64,000 nucleotides of DNA from NCBI GenBank assembly GCA_963575745.1, contig CAUYUJ010018706.1:37501-101500 (forward strand), in the 5' to 3' direction. Position 1 is the stretch's first letter. Every line of letters starts with the position of its first letter. The position numbers were made by a program, and so were the translations under genes. The DNA is from Prorocentrum cordatum. Lineage: Eukaryota > Sar > Dinophyceae > Prorocentrales > Prorocentraceae. Shown piece by piece: positions 31,493 to 40,535 of this stretch. The notes beneath the pieces were generated by a model. It was not told the DNA's origin. It was given only the letters and a program-made list of their open reading frames with translations, and did no database searches.

Positions 31493-34400
31493 TCATGGCC
31501 TCCTGCTGTGCGGTGGCCTCACGGAAATGCCCATCAGGTGCTTCCAGCGCTGCTCCGACCCCGCGGATCGATCCGTCATGGCCTCCTCCAGCCGCCGGCG
31601 GTCCGGGCACCTCTTCGCCGCCTCATTCATCACCTGCGTTGTCCAGTCTTGTCTCGGGCGGCCGACTCTGCGGATGAATGAGCCGATCACAGGTTGTACC
31701 GATGCACCAACGAATGCATTTCGCCGCAGCGGGCTCCCTGCTGGCGAGCGCCCGACCCGATGCAATAACACCAGCTGTTGGTCGAGTAATTGATCAGTGA
31801 TGGGCCGGACGCCTGCACGACGGAAGACCTCGTCATTTGAAACTCGTGAAATATAGGCTGACGGCACATTGAGTATGCGGCGCAAGCAGCGCGCATGGAA
31901 ACCCAATAGTCTGCGCCGTTGGGCCGTGACCAACCAAGTCGTGCATAAGCCGTAGCGGAGCTTCGATAACACAAAAGCTTGAAAGAACTTCAACTTCTGT
32001 TGCCTGGAGAGATTTGCGTGCGCCCACACTTGCTTCAGCTTGGCGAACTCACCATGGGCGGCGCCAATTCTCCTGGAGAGCTCGGAGTCCACCCGCCCGT
32101 CGTTGCTCACCAGTCCGCCCAGGTAGACCATCGAGTCGACCTGCGTCATGGGCTCGCCGGAGTCCTGCTTGAGGATCTGGTTGGTGCAGACCGGAAGCGC
32201 TTGGAACTTCCCCCAGTGGAGCGTCATGCCGTACTCGAAGCCAGCTTTCTCTACTGCTTTTGCAAATTCTTGCACGTGCTGCGCTCTCGTTCCGATAAGC
32301 AGGGTGTCATCGGCGTACAACACGTCATATAATTTGTCATTGCTGCGGGCGTCGGCCGCGCTCGCGCCCAGCATGCCGCAGGCGTCGCTCATCAGAACTG
32401 TCATGACAATTATGAAGAGGAACGGTGACAGCGGACACCCTTGGCATATGCCAGACTGCTGCTGGCGCCTCTGGGATTGAACGCCGCAGTCGTGCACCAC
32501 AAAAGCTCTTTCTGAGTAGATCGATCTGATTATGTCTAAGAAGAAGCCCGGGACACCAAATCTTCGCAAGGCGAGCAGCAGACCTTCGACATTGATAGAA
32601 TCGAACGCCTTCTTCCAATCGAGGGCAAGTAGGTGGACAGCTCCACCGCGATGCGCCCACGCCTCCTCCACGGCCCGCCTGGCACAGTGCAAGGCGTCTT
32701 CGGTGCCGCGCCTCGGGCGAAACCCAAACTGCGAATGCCAGATCCGGTCGTCCGCCCCTGCCTTCATCAGCCTCCGTAGGAGCACCATCGCGAAGATTTT
32801 GTACGCCGAGTTCAGCAAGCAGATTGGCCTGTAATTCCCGCAATCCCCTGGGTCCCCTTTCTTGAAGATCAGGGCGACACGATGTAGGTGCCAGGCATCC
32901 GGCACAGCTCGGCCTCGCCAGCAGGAGTTGCACAACTCCAGCAGCCACGCGGCGCCCTCCCCGTCCTCCCGCAAGACAACTTTCCAGAACTCGACTGGGA
33001 GGTCGTCAGGCCCAACAGCCTTGGCATCCGCCAGTGAGCACGCAGCGTCCTTGAGTTCCTTCTTCGAGATCAGCGCACGTTCCACTGGTAGCTCTTCGAA
33101 CAAGTTCGGCCGGTCCACGAGGCACGCTGGTCGTACGGCCCATTGGACTGACTCCAAGTACAAGGCAAATGTGTCGGCCCTGGCCTCCGAGCTGACAACG
33201 ACGCCGTCTGCGTCTGCGAGACGGCCCTGGCCGTGAGCGACCCCCTTCTTGAGCTTGCGCAGAGAACTCCAATCTCCTGTGGAGGCGAGGTTGGACAGCC
33301 AAGCTTTCCGGTCTCGTCGTGCAGCCCTCTTAACGCACTTGTTCAAGCGGCGCTCCTCGGCGTCATTCTGGGCATGTCTGGCCTCCAAGCGCTGGCTGAC
33401 AAGAAGCATTGTTGAATCCGAGATCCAAGGTCGGCGTTTGGAGCTCGACAATTTCGGTAAATGCTTCTCGGCGGCGTCTGTGAAAGCCGTCGTCACACAC
33501 CCGTTCAATTGGTTCACGCTGGGGGTGGTCTCGACGGAGCGTTGCTGGCGCATGCTTTCCTCGATGGTTTTGGCAAACCGGTTAGCTACACCAGGGTCCT
33601 TCAGAGCTTGCCTGTCCCAGGGCGCGCGTCTCGGTATTGTCTGCCGGAGAGGAACGCCGCACTCGACGTCAGCCTCCACCAAGTAATGGTGAGAAGCCAG
33701 GGGCTCGCGTCGAGCACTCGCAATGGAAGCGATGCGTGGCAAGGCCGCTTGCGGAACTATCATAAAATCCAGCTGACCAAATTGAGACGGCGATACATCT
33801 GCCAACGGCTTGACCCCAGGGCTCCTGTAGGTAACCTGCTCCTCTGGGGGCATGTCGAAGAATGTATTCGCGATGGCCAAATAATTAGCAGTGCAGAACT
33901 CTATAAGCAACTCGCGGTTTGTGCTCAGCTCGTACCTGAACATGTTCGTGATGAACGGGAAGTCTCCTATGATATCCTCCTCTCCGGGGAATCGTCTGTG
34001 CAACCGTGCGTTGAGGTCACCCATGACGAGTTTCATCCCGTTCACGGACGTGCGGTTGTAGGCCACCTGCAAGTCCTCATAGAACCGCTGCCGTTCCTCA
34101 AAAGGCTTCCCCGAGTGCGGAGCATAAGCGCCACATATTGCCATCTTTCCTCCGGTAACCCGGAGCTTCAGAACACAAAGCCGGCTGCTCAGCTGAAGAA
34201 AACCAATGAGGGCGGCACGAACACGAGGAGCAACGACAAATCCAACCCCTGCGTATTCAGGTCCGGCACAAGGTCCAGATAGGATGACTAAGTATCCCTC
34301 GTCTGTGACATAGTACGGCGACTGTATTTTTCGAGTCTCCTGTAAACACATAATGTCGACATGTCTGCGCTCCATTGTCCTGACAATCTCAAACAATTTG

Positions 34401-34546
34401 ATGCAAGTAAGGCCCTCCACATTCCATGAGGCGATGCGGAGGCTGCCACAGTGAGGGCGTGGATGGCGGAAGCTTGCAAACTGGCAGCCTGCTACGCCAA
34501 CCTTCCCGGGTGAAACAATGCTCTGTTGTGTGCGCCGCCGGCCCCA
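31493..34546 (-). CDS. LINE ORF2 protein (AP endonuclease plus reverse transcriptase)
   Basis: The frame is open from just after the ORF1 TGA to a TGA at 31493-31495, about 1,017 codons. The endonuclease starts LRIASWNVEGL and keeps CLQET, GAYAPHSG and GDLNAR. The final SDH motif reads SHH (33683-33694), so its Asp is replaced by His. The reverse transcriptase shows NYRPICLLN, QFGFRPRRGTEDA, LDWKKAFDSI, SGICQGCPLSPFLF and the catalytic YADD at 32306-32317. A C-terminal RRVGRPRQDWTTQV region follows. The protein nicks target DNA and primes cDNA synthesis on it. No ATG lies between the ORF1 stop and the catalytic Asn of SWNV, and the first Met in frame is in IVRTMERR, after that strand. Translation as an ORF1 readthrough product is therefore the simplest model. 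Confidence 0.93.
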   Translation of the reverse strand, partial: WGRRRTQQSIVSPGKVGVAGCQFASFRHPRPHCGSLRIASWNVEGLTCIKLFEIVRTMERRHVDIMCLQETRKIQSPYYVTDEGYLVILSGPCAGPEYAGVGFVVAPRVRAALIGFLQLSSRLCVLKLRVTGGKMAICGAYAPHSGKPFEERQRFYEDLQVAYNRTSVNGMKLVMGDLNARLHRRFPGEEDIIGDFPFITNMFRYELSTNRELLIEFCTANYLAIANTFFDMPPEEQVTYRSPGVKPLADVSPSQFGQLDFMIVPQAALPRIASIASARREPLASHHYLVEADVECGVPLRQTIPRRAPWDRQALKDPGVANRFAKTIEESMRQQRSVETTPSVNQLNGCVTTAFTDAAEKHLPKLSSSKRRPWISDSTMLLVSQRLEARHAQNDAEERRLNKCVKRAARRDRKAWLSNLASTGDWSSLRKLKKGVAHGQGRLADADGVVVSSEARADTFALYLESVQWAVRPACLVDRPNLFEELPVERALISKKELKDAACSLADAKAVGPDDLPVEFWKVVLREDGEGAAWLLELCNSCWRGRAVPDAWHLHRVALIFKKGDPGDCGNYRPICLLNSAYKIFAMVLLRRLMKAGADDRIWHSQFGFRPRRGTEDALHCARRAVEEAWAHRGGAVHLLALDWKKAFDSINVEGLLLALRRFGVPGFFLDIIRSIYSERAFVVHDCGVQSQRRQQQSGICQGCPLSPFLFIIVMTVLMSDACGMLGASAADARSNDKLYDVLYADDTLLIGTRAQHVQEFAKAVEKAGFEYGMTLHWGKFQALPVCTNQILKQDSGEPMTQVDSMVYLGGLVSNDGRVDSELSRRIGAAHGEFAKLKQVWAHANLSRQQKLKFFQAFVLSKLRYGLCTTWLVTAQRRRLLGFHARCLRRILNVPSAYISRVSNDEVFRRAGVRPITDQLLDQQLVLLHRVGRSPAGSPLRRNAFVGASVQPVIGSFIRRVGRPRQDWTTQVMNEAAKRCPDRRRLEEAMTDRSAGSEQRWKHLMGISVRPPHSRRP

Positions 34547-35620
34547 TCAGGCCGCAGTGCGGCCCTTTTCTTTACACATCCGTTGTTTCGCAGTCTTCAG
34601 GCTCTCCTGTGAGGCCTGCCAAATCTCAGTGAAAGACGGGTCGCGATGAAGATCCCCCCATTCCTTCCATGCGTCCGCGAGCCACTCGAGCTTGAGCTCA
34701 AACTCCTGGACGACAACTTTCAGGATGGGAGTGCCCTCTACGGAGATGGTGCCGAGATCCGGGCCCACGTACACGCTGGACCTATTGAACTGCCAGTCCG
34801 TGAGCAATTTCTTGAACTTGAAGAGGAAACTGCGCGGCACCCGACTCTCGATCGGCAGGTCAGGGCTCATAAACGACTTGCCATCGGAGAGCCCCGTTTT
34901 GAGCGCGTTGAAGATGCGGATGGCGTTGTCGCGCTGCTCGACGGTCCGGAACTTCACGAAGACCATGCCGTTGAAGCTGCCCTCCCGGCCCTTGTGGAAG
35001 ATCTCAGTGTGGTAATCGATGCGCGCCTTGAGCAACGTCTGCTTCACCCAATCCATCGCGACCTCACTGGAGGACGCCTCCTTGAGACCCCCAATCACGG
35101 CGGTGGTCGAAGACGTATATGATGGTCCGATGTGGAGTTTCGCGATGGCCTCCCCTACAGCGCTCTTCATCTCCTCCTCCATTTGCTCCTTCGTCACAAA
35201 CTTCTGGGAGACGAGCTTCTCAGAGATCGACGCGTCGATCATGGTCTGAACAGTGTCCTGGGTGACCATCCTCTCCTGCACCTCCTTCACCTTCGCATCC
35301 GTCCCCTTGGCAAGTTCGACTGCCTGCTTCGCTGTGTTCTTCGCGTCCTCTACCCCACCTCTCACTGCGTTCATGTCCCTCGTCATCTTCGCCATCATAC
35401 CCATCATCTGCGTCATCATCGTCTTCATGTCATGGTCAGTAGGCTCGGCCTCGGACGAGCTCCCGCCCCCGGTTCCCTCCACCGCTTGGCTGAAGTCCGG
35501 CTGCCGCATGGGTGACTTCACCTCGACGTCGCCATCAATCTGGTCCAGCGGCGAATCGAGGCGCGCGTGCTTGTGCTCTCCACCGAGAGGAGTGCCCATG
35601 TGATGTTTCTCTGCTGGCAT
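34547..35620 (-). CDS. LINE ORF1 protein (coiled coil plus RRM-like domain)
   Basis: It is 357 residues long from an ATG at 35618-35620 with a favourable context (GCGATGCC). Residues 65-83 are unusually Met-rich (MKTMMTQMMGMMAKM). Residues about 65-160 are charged and likely helical, typical of a coiled coil. Residues about 172-242 look like an RNA-recognition motif, with TAVIGGL as the first strand and NGMVFVKFRT as the RNP1-like third strand. A basic C-terminal region follows. This layout matches L1-type ORF1 proteins, which trimerise, coat the element RNA and act as nucleic-acid chaperones in the RNP. The reading ends KGRTAA-TGA. The seven-base arms GGCCGCA and TGCGGCC form a palindrome touching the stop. 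Confidence 0.88.
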   Translation of the reverse strand: MPAEKHHMGTPLGGEHKHARLDSPLDQIDGDVEVKSPMRQPDFSQAVEGTGGGSSSEAEPTDHDMKTMMTQMMGMMAKMTRDMNAVRGGVEDAKNTAKQAVELAKGTDAKVKEVQERMVTQDTVQTMIDASISEKLVSQKFVTKEQMEEEMKSAVGEAIAKLHIGPSYTSSTTAVIGGLKEASSSEVAMDWVKQTLLKARIDYHTEIFHKGREGSFNGMVFVKFRTVEQRDNAIRIFNALKTGLSDGKSFMSPDLPIESRVPRSFLFKFKKLLTDWQFNRSSVYVGPDLGTISVEGTPILKVVVQEFELKLEWLADAWKEWGDLHRDPSFTEIWQASQESLKTAKQRMCKEKGRTAA

Positions 35621-35706
35621 CGCGGAGGCTAGAGAGAGCAGAGACGGGATGGCAGTTGAGACGGAAATGCTTGAGACGGAAATGCTTGAGCCTGGGCTTG
35701 AGCTTG
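35621..35706 (-). promoter_or_regulatory. LINE 5' leader with tandem CTCAAG units
   Basis: In element direction the leader begins with GCTCAAG and GGCTCAAG. Two 15-base units, CATTTCCGTCTCAAG and CATTTCCGTCTCAAC, follow before an unrelated stretch and the ORF1 ATG. The dinoflagellate spliced leader ends in GGCTCAAG, and its usual relict, CCATTTTGGCTCAAG, is also 15 bases long. Stacked relicts are expected if the element RNA was trans-spliced and copied back more than once. Similarity in the middle of the units is weak (about 10 of 15), so this is a hypothesis. Confidence 0.4.
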
Positions 35707-36290
35707 GGCCCCGCCTGAGCGAGGGCAGTATTCGCCAACCATATTATTTATCAGGTTTCGCGCTCCTCCCACCGCTCCAGGGAGGCCCCGCCTGAGCGAG
35801 GGCAGCATTCGCAAACCATATTATTTATCAGGTTTCGCGCCCCTCCCACCCTTCCAGGGAGGCCCCGCCTAAGCGAGGGCAGCATTTGCAAACCATATTA
35901 CTTATCAGGTCTCGCGCGCCCCCCCCCCTCCTCCCCCCCACCGCTCCAGGGAGGCCCCGCCTGAGCGAGGGCAGTATTCGCAAACCATATTATTTATCAG
36001 GTTTCGCGCCCTCCCACCGCTCCAGGGAGGCCCCGCCTCATCGAGGGCAGCATTTGCAAACCATATTATTTATCAGGTTTCGCGCCCCCCCCCCCCCCGC
36101 CGCTCCAGGGGGGCCCCGCCTGAGCGAGGGCAGTATTTGCAAACCATATTATTTATGAAGTTTCGCGCCCCTCCCACCGCTCCAGGGAGGCTCCGCCTGG
36201 GCGAGGGCAGTATTCGCAAACAATAATATTTATCACGTTTCGTGCCGCTCCCACCGCTCCAGGGAGGCCCCGCCTGAGCGAGGGCAATAT
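35707..36290. repeat. 77-bp satellite array, right part, about 7.5 copies
   Basis: This is the same unit and phase as 30283-31255. The first 14 bases are the second copy of the LINE target-site duplication. Variant units at 35894-36279 follow the same order as those at 30871-31255: a CTCGCGCGCC unit with a long C run, a CCTCATCG unit, a C-run unit, a TATGAAG unit, then a CAATAATATTTATCACG unit. Confidence 0.93.
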
Positions 36291-36549
36291 TTGCTGCCAT
36301 CCTCGTCGACCCCTCCCCCCGCACCTCCGCCTCTTCCTTTTCCTCTTGACTAAGCCCGCGCCGTATTACAACGCCCATGTGGGAAACTCCGTTAGCATAT
36401 TTTTTATGTTCCATCAATGTTTGAGATTGATGGTTTTTCTTCTTTGCGCGAGATTTCTGATGATGCCAGGGGCGCCGGCGTAGACGGCTCGCGCCCCCCT
36501 TCCGCCTCTTCGCGCGGACGCGCTTGCTTGTGGCCCAGCGGCGCGTTAC

Positions 36550-39500
36550 GTGATTGTGGCAAGCCCTGGAGGCCATTGGAGTAGATTGTTCAAGCTGGAG
36601 GATCAGAAATCGCTGGAGAGACCGCTGCAGGGCAGCCACGTCGTCGGAGTCATCTCCGGACATCGGCGGGTTCTTCCAGAGGTCTTTGCAGGAAGGTATT
36701 GCCCAGATGAGTTAAGACTGCCCCAGGCCGCTGTGCGCCGTGGAAAAGGCGGGAAACGCTTGCTTCTCACATATGTTGCGAGTGGCAAGTCCACATGTCA
36801 TGGCGCGGTCGATTTCAGCGATCAGAGTCCAAGGGCATTGTTTCAGAGTCTAGTGCCGTTGCGAGGAGAGAGGCAATCAGGAGATGGAGTGGCTTCTTGT
36901 GGCGACTGCTTCCAGTCATTGTGCGACGAAATGAGTGATGGCAAGGCGCTGCCCGTAGAGGCGGCGATGCTCGGATATCACTATGCAGCGTTGGCAGTGC
37001 AATCGGAATGTTTTTTTTTTTTTTCGGGGTGGGGGGGCATGCCACTGCGTTGGGCTGGGGCTTCTCTCGACGATCGGCCATCGGCAACGCGCCCACCCTC
37101 AGGCAAGTGAATGGCGCGATGAAAGAGTTCGGACCTTTCGATTTTGATCACTTCGTGACTGCGTTCTTAGAGCACCCGTCGGCGGCGGCTTACGACTGCA
37201 GGGGCAGGCCTGTTCGACGTATTCTTGCTCGGTTGGATGCGATGCGGGACTTGAACCAGATAGGAAGGAAAGATGCAGCTTGCGGGAAATTGAATGCTAT
37301 CATCCGTCGATCACGCGAGGTTGCGAACGCGCCCATCGAGGAGGGCGGGCTACAACGCACTGCGCTTCGCTCGGATACGGGCAGACTGCATGGCAATGTT
37401 GTTGTGGAGGAAGCGGCTCAACGGGCTCGACGGCAATGTGTCCGATGTACATCTGCACAGCCATGGGCCACCACAGTGGGCTGGAGTGGAATTGTTCGCC
37501 TCGGCGTTCGATCCACTGACATCCTGCGCGCAAAGCCCGAACAAGTATCGCGTGGAGAGGCGCCTGCATCCGCTGGTCAATGTTGGCATGTCAATGTTCA
37601 GTGCACGTGGGAAGCTTTTCGTGTTCCTCTGGCAGATATTCCTCATAGCTGGGCCGTGTTCCTTGGATGTTCGCAAATTCTTAAACGGAGTACGCTCGCT
37701 GACAGTTGACTTCGGCACGGAGCGGTTGCTTGCGGGCTACGAGGACTTTCTGCCGTGCTTCTCCAGGTCTTCAGGCGCTGTGGTGCCACCACAGCTTTCA
37801 CAATTAAGCCATCTGCTGCCGCGTTGCTGGTTGGCTCCAGGGTGGCGGCGCGCGGTGGATCGCATCATCCGGCGAACGCGCGGTGGCTCGTCTTTCCCCC
37901 CGACTCTCCGCAGAGTCAAGGCTATCAACAATTTCATCCGGCGCCACAGGTTGGATTTGACGCGGCTTCTCAAAGAGTGTGGAGGCGTTCGGTGCGGCCG
38001 ATCTCGCGCACGCGGCGCCCTTGCCATATTGTGCGGAGTGGAGGCGGGGGGCTTTACATGGCGTGCTGCAGTCTTTCCAATTCTGCATCGTGGCCGTCAT
38101 GATGTCGGTTGACCCCAGCGCGTTATTCAAGAGGCAGACGGCGACCAGGGTGGTCAAAGACGTCCAAGAGGTATTCGAGCCGGCGCAGTTTCACATAGAG
38201 TTGAAACTCGCGGTGTGGCTTCTCAGTTTGTTGACAGAATTGCAGGACACAGCGACGCGGTGCCCTTGCCACGTGGAAGCTTGCAGGAGGAAGGAGTAGC
38301 CCGATTGCGACATGCGTGGCCGCATGTTGCCAATCGTTGCTAATATCAGATCGCACTTTCTTGGCGAATCTATTGCTATCATGGAACAGTGGACGGTCGC
38401 GCAGTGGGGGGGCGTTGTGAATGCATTGAGGCTATTGCAAGGCAGCGCGCGGTGGGCGCGCGGCCTGATCCTCGAGGTCGCCCGGCTTGCAGATGTGATC
38501 CCGCATCGTCTCAGTCGGCTTGACAAGCCTCATGTGAAGGAGGAGTGCATTAAGCAATGCAGTCCGGAGAGCCATGACACCACGGAGCGACGCAGCATTT
38601 CATGGATCCAGCTGGCCCCATGAGGCCACCAGTTGACCAGATAACCGGAGGAAGGAAGTATCAACAGTGAACACCTCAAGAGGGCGGTTGAGTCCATCGC
38701 TAACACCAGTCTTGACGACAACGTGAATGAGAGCGAGATGGGCAGATGCCGTCCAGCACTCTTTCCTTGGAATGCGTCTTCTTGCAGGTTGAACCAACAT
38801 CTGGAGGACTTGACGTCTCTGAGTTCTGGAGGCGACTCCGAGTTGCAAGGGTTGTGGCGCGTGTATTCGTCGATTCCAGGTGGGAAGTAGGAAGTTTGGG
38901 CGCGCCCCAGGGTGTACGAACAAAAAACGTTCACGGACAAGCTGTGCATTATGTTCGGTGGCTTCTGCGACGGTCTTGGCGATGACGCTCCAGAGGAGGT
39001 CATTGAGGATGGCGATGGCCCGGCCTTCGACGATGTCGACGGCGACGGCGGAGCCCTCGTTGTGCGCCGACCTCCGAAGCGTCATCCGACGGCGGAGATC
39101 GACGTCTGCTTCGCGAGCAGGCGGACATGGCGATGCTCGTGCGTGAGTAGCTGATCAGCTCAACCAAGCAGCTCGAGTATCTGACGCTTTTGACTCTCAA
39201 TGCCGATAGTAACATGGAGATCAGAGTATTCCAGGTCCTGAGTTGCAACGTCAACATCACGAGCGTCACGACGCTCGAGAGCACCAAGCCCAGTGAGTTT
39301 GGCTTGAAAGTCTGCGCTCAGGAGCTGGAAGTGTGGAAATAAGACACCATGCGTTACGACGCGAGCATGATGGACGTGTTCACGGGCCCCCCTCCAGAGC
39401 ACGTCGACTTGCTCGGTCTTGTCCGTGCCGCCGCGGAGAGCAGGCGCCGCGTGCAGTGTTGGACGTGGGCCGAGTCTGACTCGGACGGATGCGCGGCGCT

Positions 39501-39640
39501 CACCTGTTCTCGGCCGTTCTGCCCGACGGTGGAGCCCAAGGGCGCGCGCGTCTTGGCGGTGCCGGAGGACCGACGCCACAGGGGATGGGGGGGTGGGGAT
39601 GTTTGCCCGCGTGGGAATGATAGAGGAAGGCGGCGGCAGC
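36550..39640 (+). pseudogene. Dinoflagellate repeated protein family (APGWRRAVDRIIRR type), broken
   Basis: The protein sense spans about 1,000 codons in changing frames. It runs from 36550 (KLEDQKSLERPLQGSHVVG) to a T-run and G-run near 37010-37032, then FDHFVTAFLEHPSAAAYDCR, then SLTVDFGTERLLAGYEDFLP, APGWRRAVDRIIRRTRG and RLDLTRLLKECGG. From 37979 one frame carries YCAEWRRGALHGVLQSFQFC, DPSALFKRQ, ELKLAVWLLSLLTELQ and CPCHVEACRRKE, then a TAG and CDMRGRMLP, and later FPWNASSCRLNQHLEDLTSL. Stops lie near 38297, 38621, 38636 and 38888. I recognise the motif order from a protein family present in very many copies in dinoflagellates. Its function is unknown to me, and its copy number and decay suggest mobile-element origin. 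Confidence 0.65.
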
Positions 39641-39684
39641 CTGGTGGAGAACGGGGAGGACAGGAGGAGAGGACGGGCGAATGA

Positions 39685-40535
39685 TGATGAGGAGGAGGAG
39701 GAGCTTCGTTTGCCCAGACACTTGCTTTCGCTAGGAGTTGGAAGCCCAGGGCCATGTCGGCTGCGGCCGCGTCGTGGCTCACGTCCCAGGCTGCCCTCGG
39801 GAGCTCGGCAACCGCAGGCTCTCCATCGAAGCGTTCTTACGGGCTGGCCTCCGGCCAGTGCCGCCGATCCGGGGGGGCCGAGACTTGGGGACGTATTGGA
39901 GGTTTCTGGAATTGCATTCGGGGCATCTTGGGCGGTTCGAGCGATGTTTCGGCGATTCGGGGCCCTCTTGCATTGTCTAGGGGGCCTCTTGGGGCCTCTC
40001 TTGGCTTCCTCTTGGCTTGTCTTGGGCGGTCGGGGCTCCGGTAGTGGAGTTCTCTATGCCCCCTTGTCCCCGGGCACCGAAAAACGTTTGAAATGACGTC
40101 GGAAATATCCCCGTGCACCGAAACACGTCGGACATGACGTCGGCAATAACGTACCCCCCTGCAGAGCGAAGCTCGAGCTAGCTCACGTCCGCGCTCTCAG
40201 ATACTCACGCGCCGGATCGGCGGATTTGCAATGCGCCCTCGTGCAATCGCACCTCTTTAGCCGCGGGCGGTTGCAATTTAAATCGAATGGGCCTCAGTCT
40301 TTTAATTATGAGTTGCTGAGGGATCCATCGACGTTGCCAGGGCTGCCAGCAATCAAGCACACGGAACAGGTCGGAGAATCCCACGACGCCACATCCTGCA
40401 CAGCTACTGGGCTCCCGAGCAGGCCCGCCACGAGCGAGGTTTTGGCGGGGGTCGATTCGGACATCGACGGCGACGACGGCCCCCCTCGTCGCGCGCCAGC
40501 TGCGCTATTCGCCTGCAGATGACCGTGGACCCAGT
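39685..40535. other. Unique sequence between gene remnants, no supported gene
   Basis: An ORF continues over 39419-40096 but its product is low-complexity and overlaps equally long ORFs on minus. A 40-45 bp unit with CACCGAAA, CACGTC and ATGACGTCGG is repeated twice at about 40073-40150. ORF 40226-40522 has no recognised motif. Confidence 0.4.

Larger units (their letters stand above)
31256..35706 (-). mobile_element. Complete two-ORF LINE retrotransposon
   Basis: The 4.45-kb element lies on the minus strand inside the 77-bp satellite. In its own direction it has an 86-bp leader (35706-35621), ORF1 (35620-34547), a single TGA, ORF2 in the same frame (to 31493), and a 3' tail of about 240 bp. 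That tail is pyrimidine-rich and ends in four TCTG units against the satellite. A 14-bp duplication flanks it. Neither ORF has an internal stop or frameshift, unlike every other retroelement in the window, so the insertion is young. No poly(A) is present; a short tandem tail instead of poly(A) is known from several LINE clades. The endonuclease is AP-type, so the element belongs with the APE LINEs, not the R2 type. Confidence 0.93.

Noticed and set aside
31979-34282. Plus-strand ORFs inside the LINE
   Set aside because: These are shadows of the minus-strand endonuclease and reverse transcriptase.
30283-36290. 77-bp arrays as a CRISPR-like or LTR-like structure
   Set aside because: Units are contiguous repeats without unique spacers, and the two arrays are one satellite cut by a LINE with its own target-site duplication. 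They are not element ends.
35707-36290. 77-bp units as promoter monomers of the LINE
   Set aside because: Considered because they precede ORF1, as in some LINEs. The 14-bp duplication at both ends and the same satellite beyond the 3' end favour insertion into a pre-existing array.
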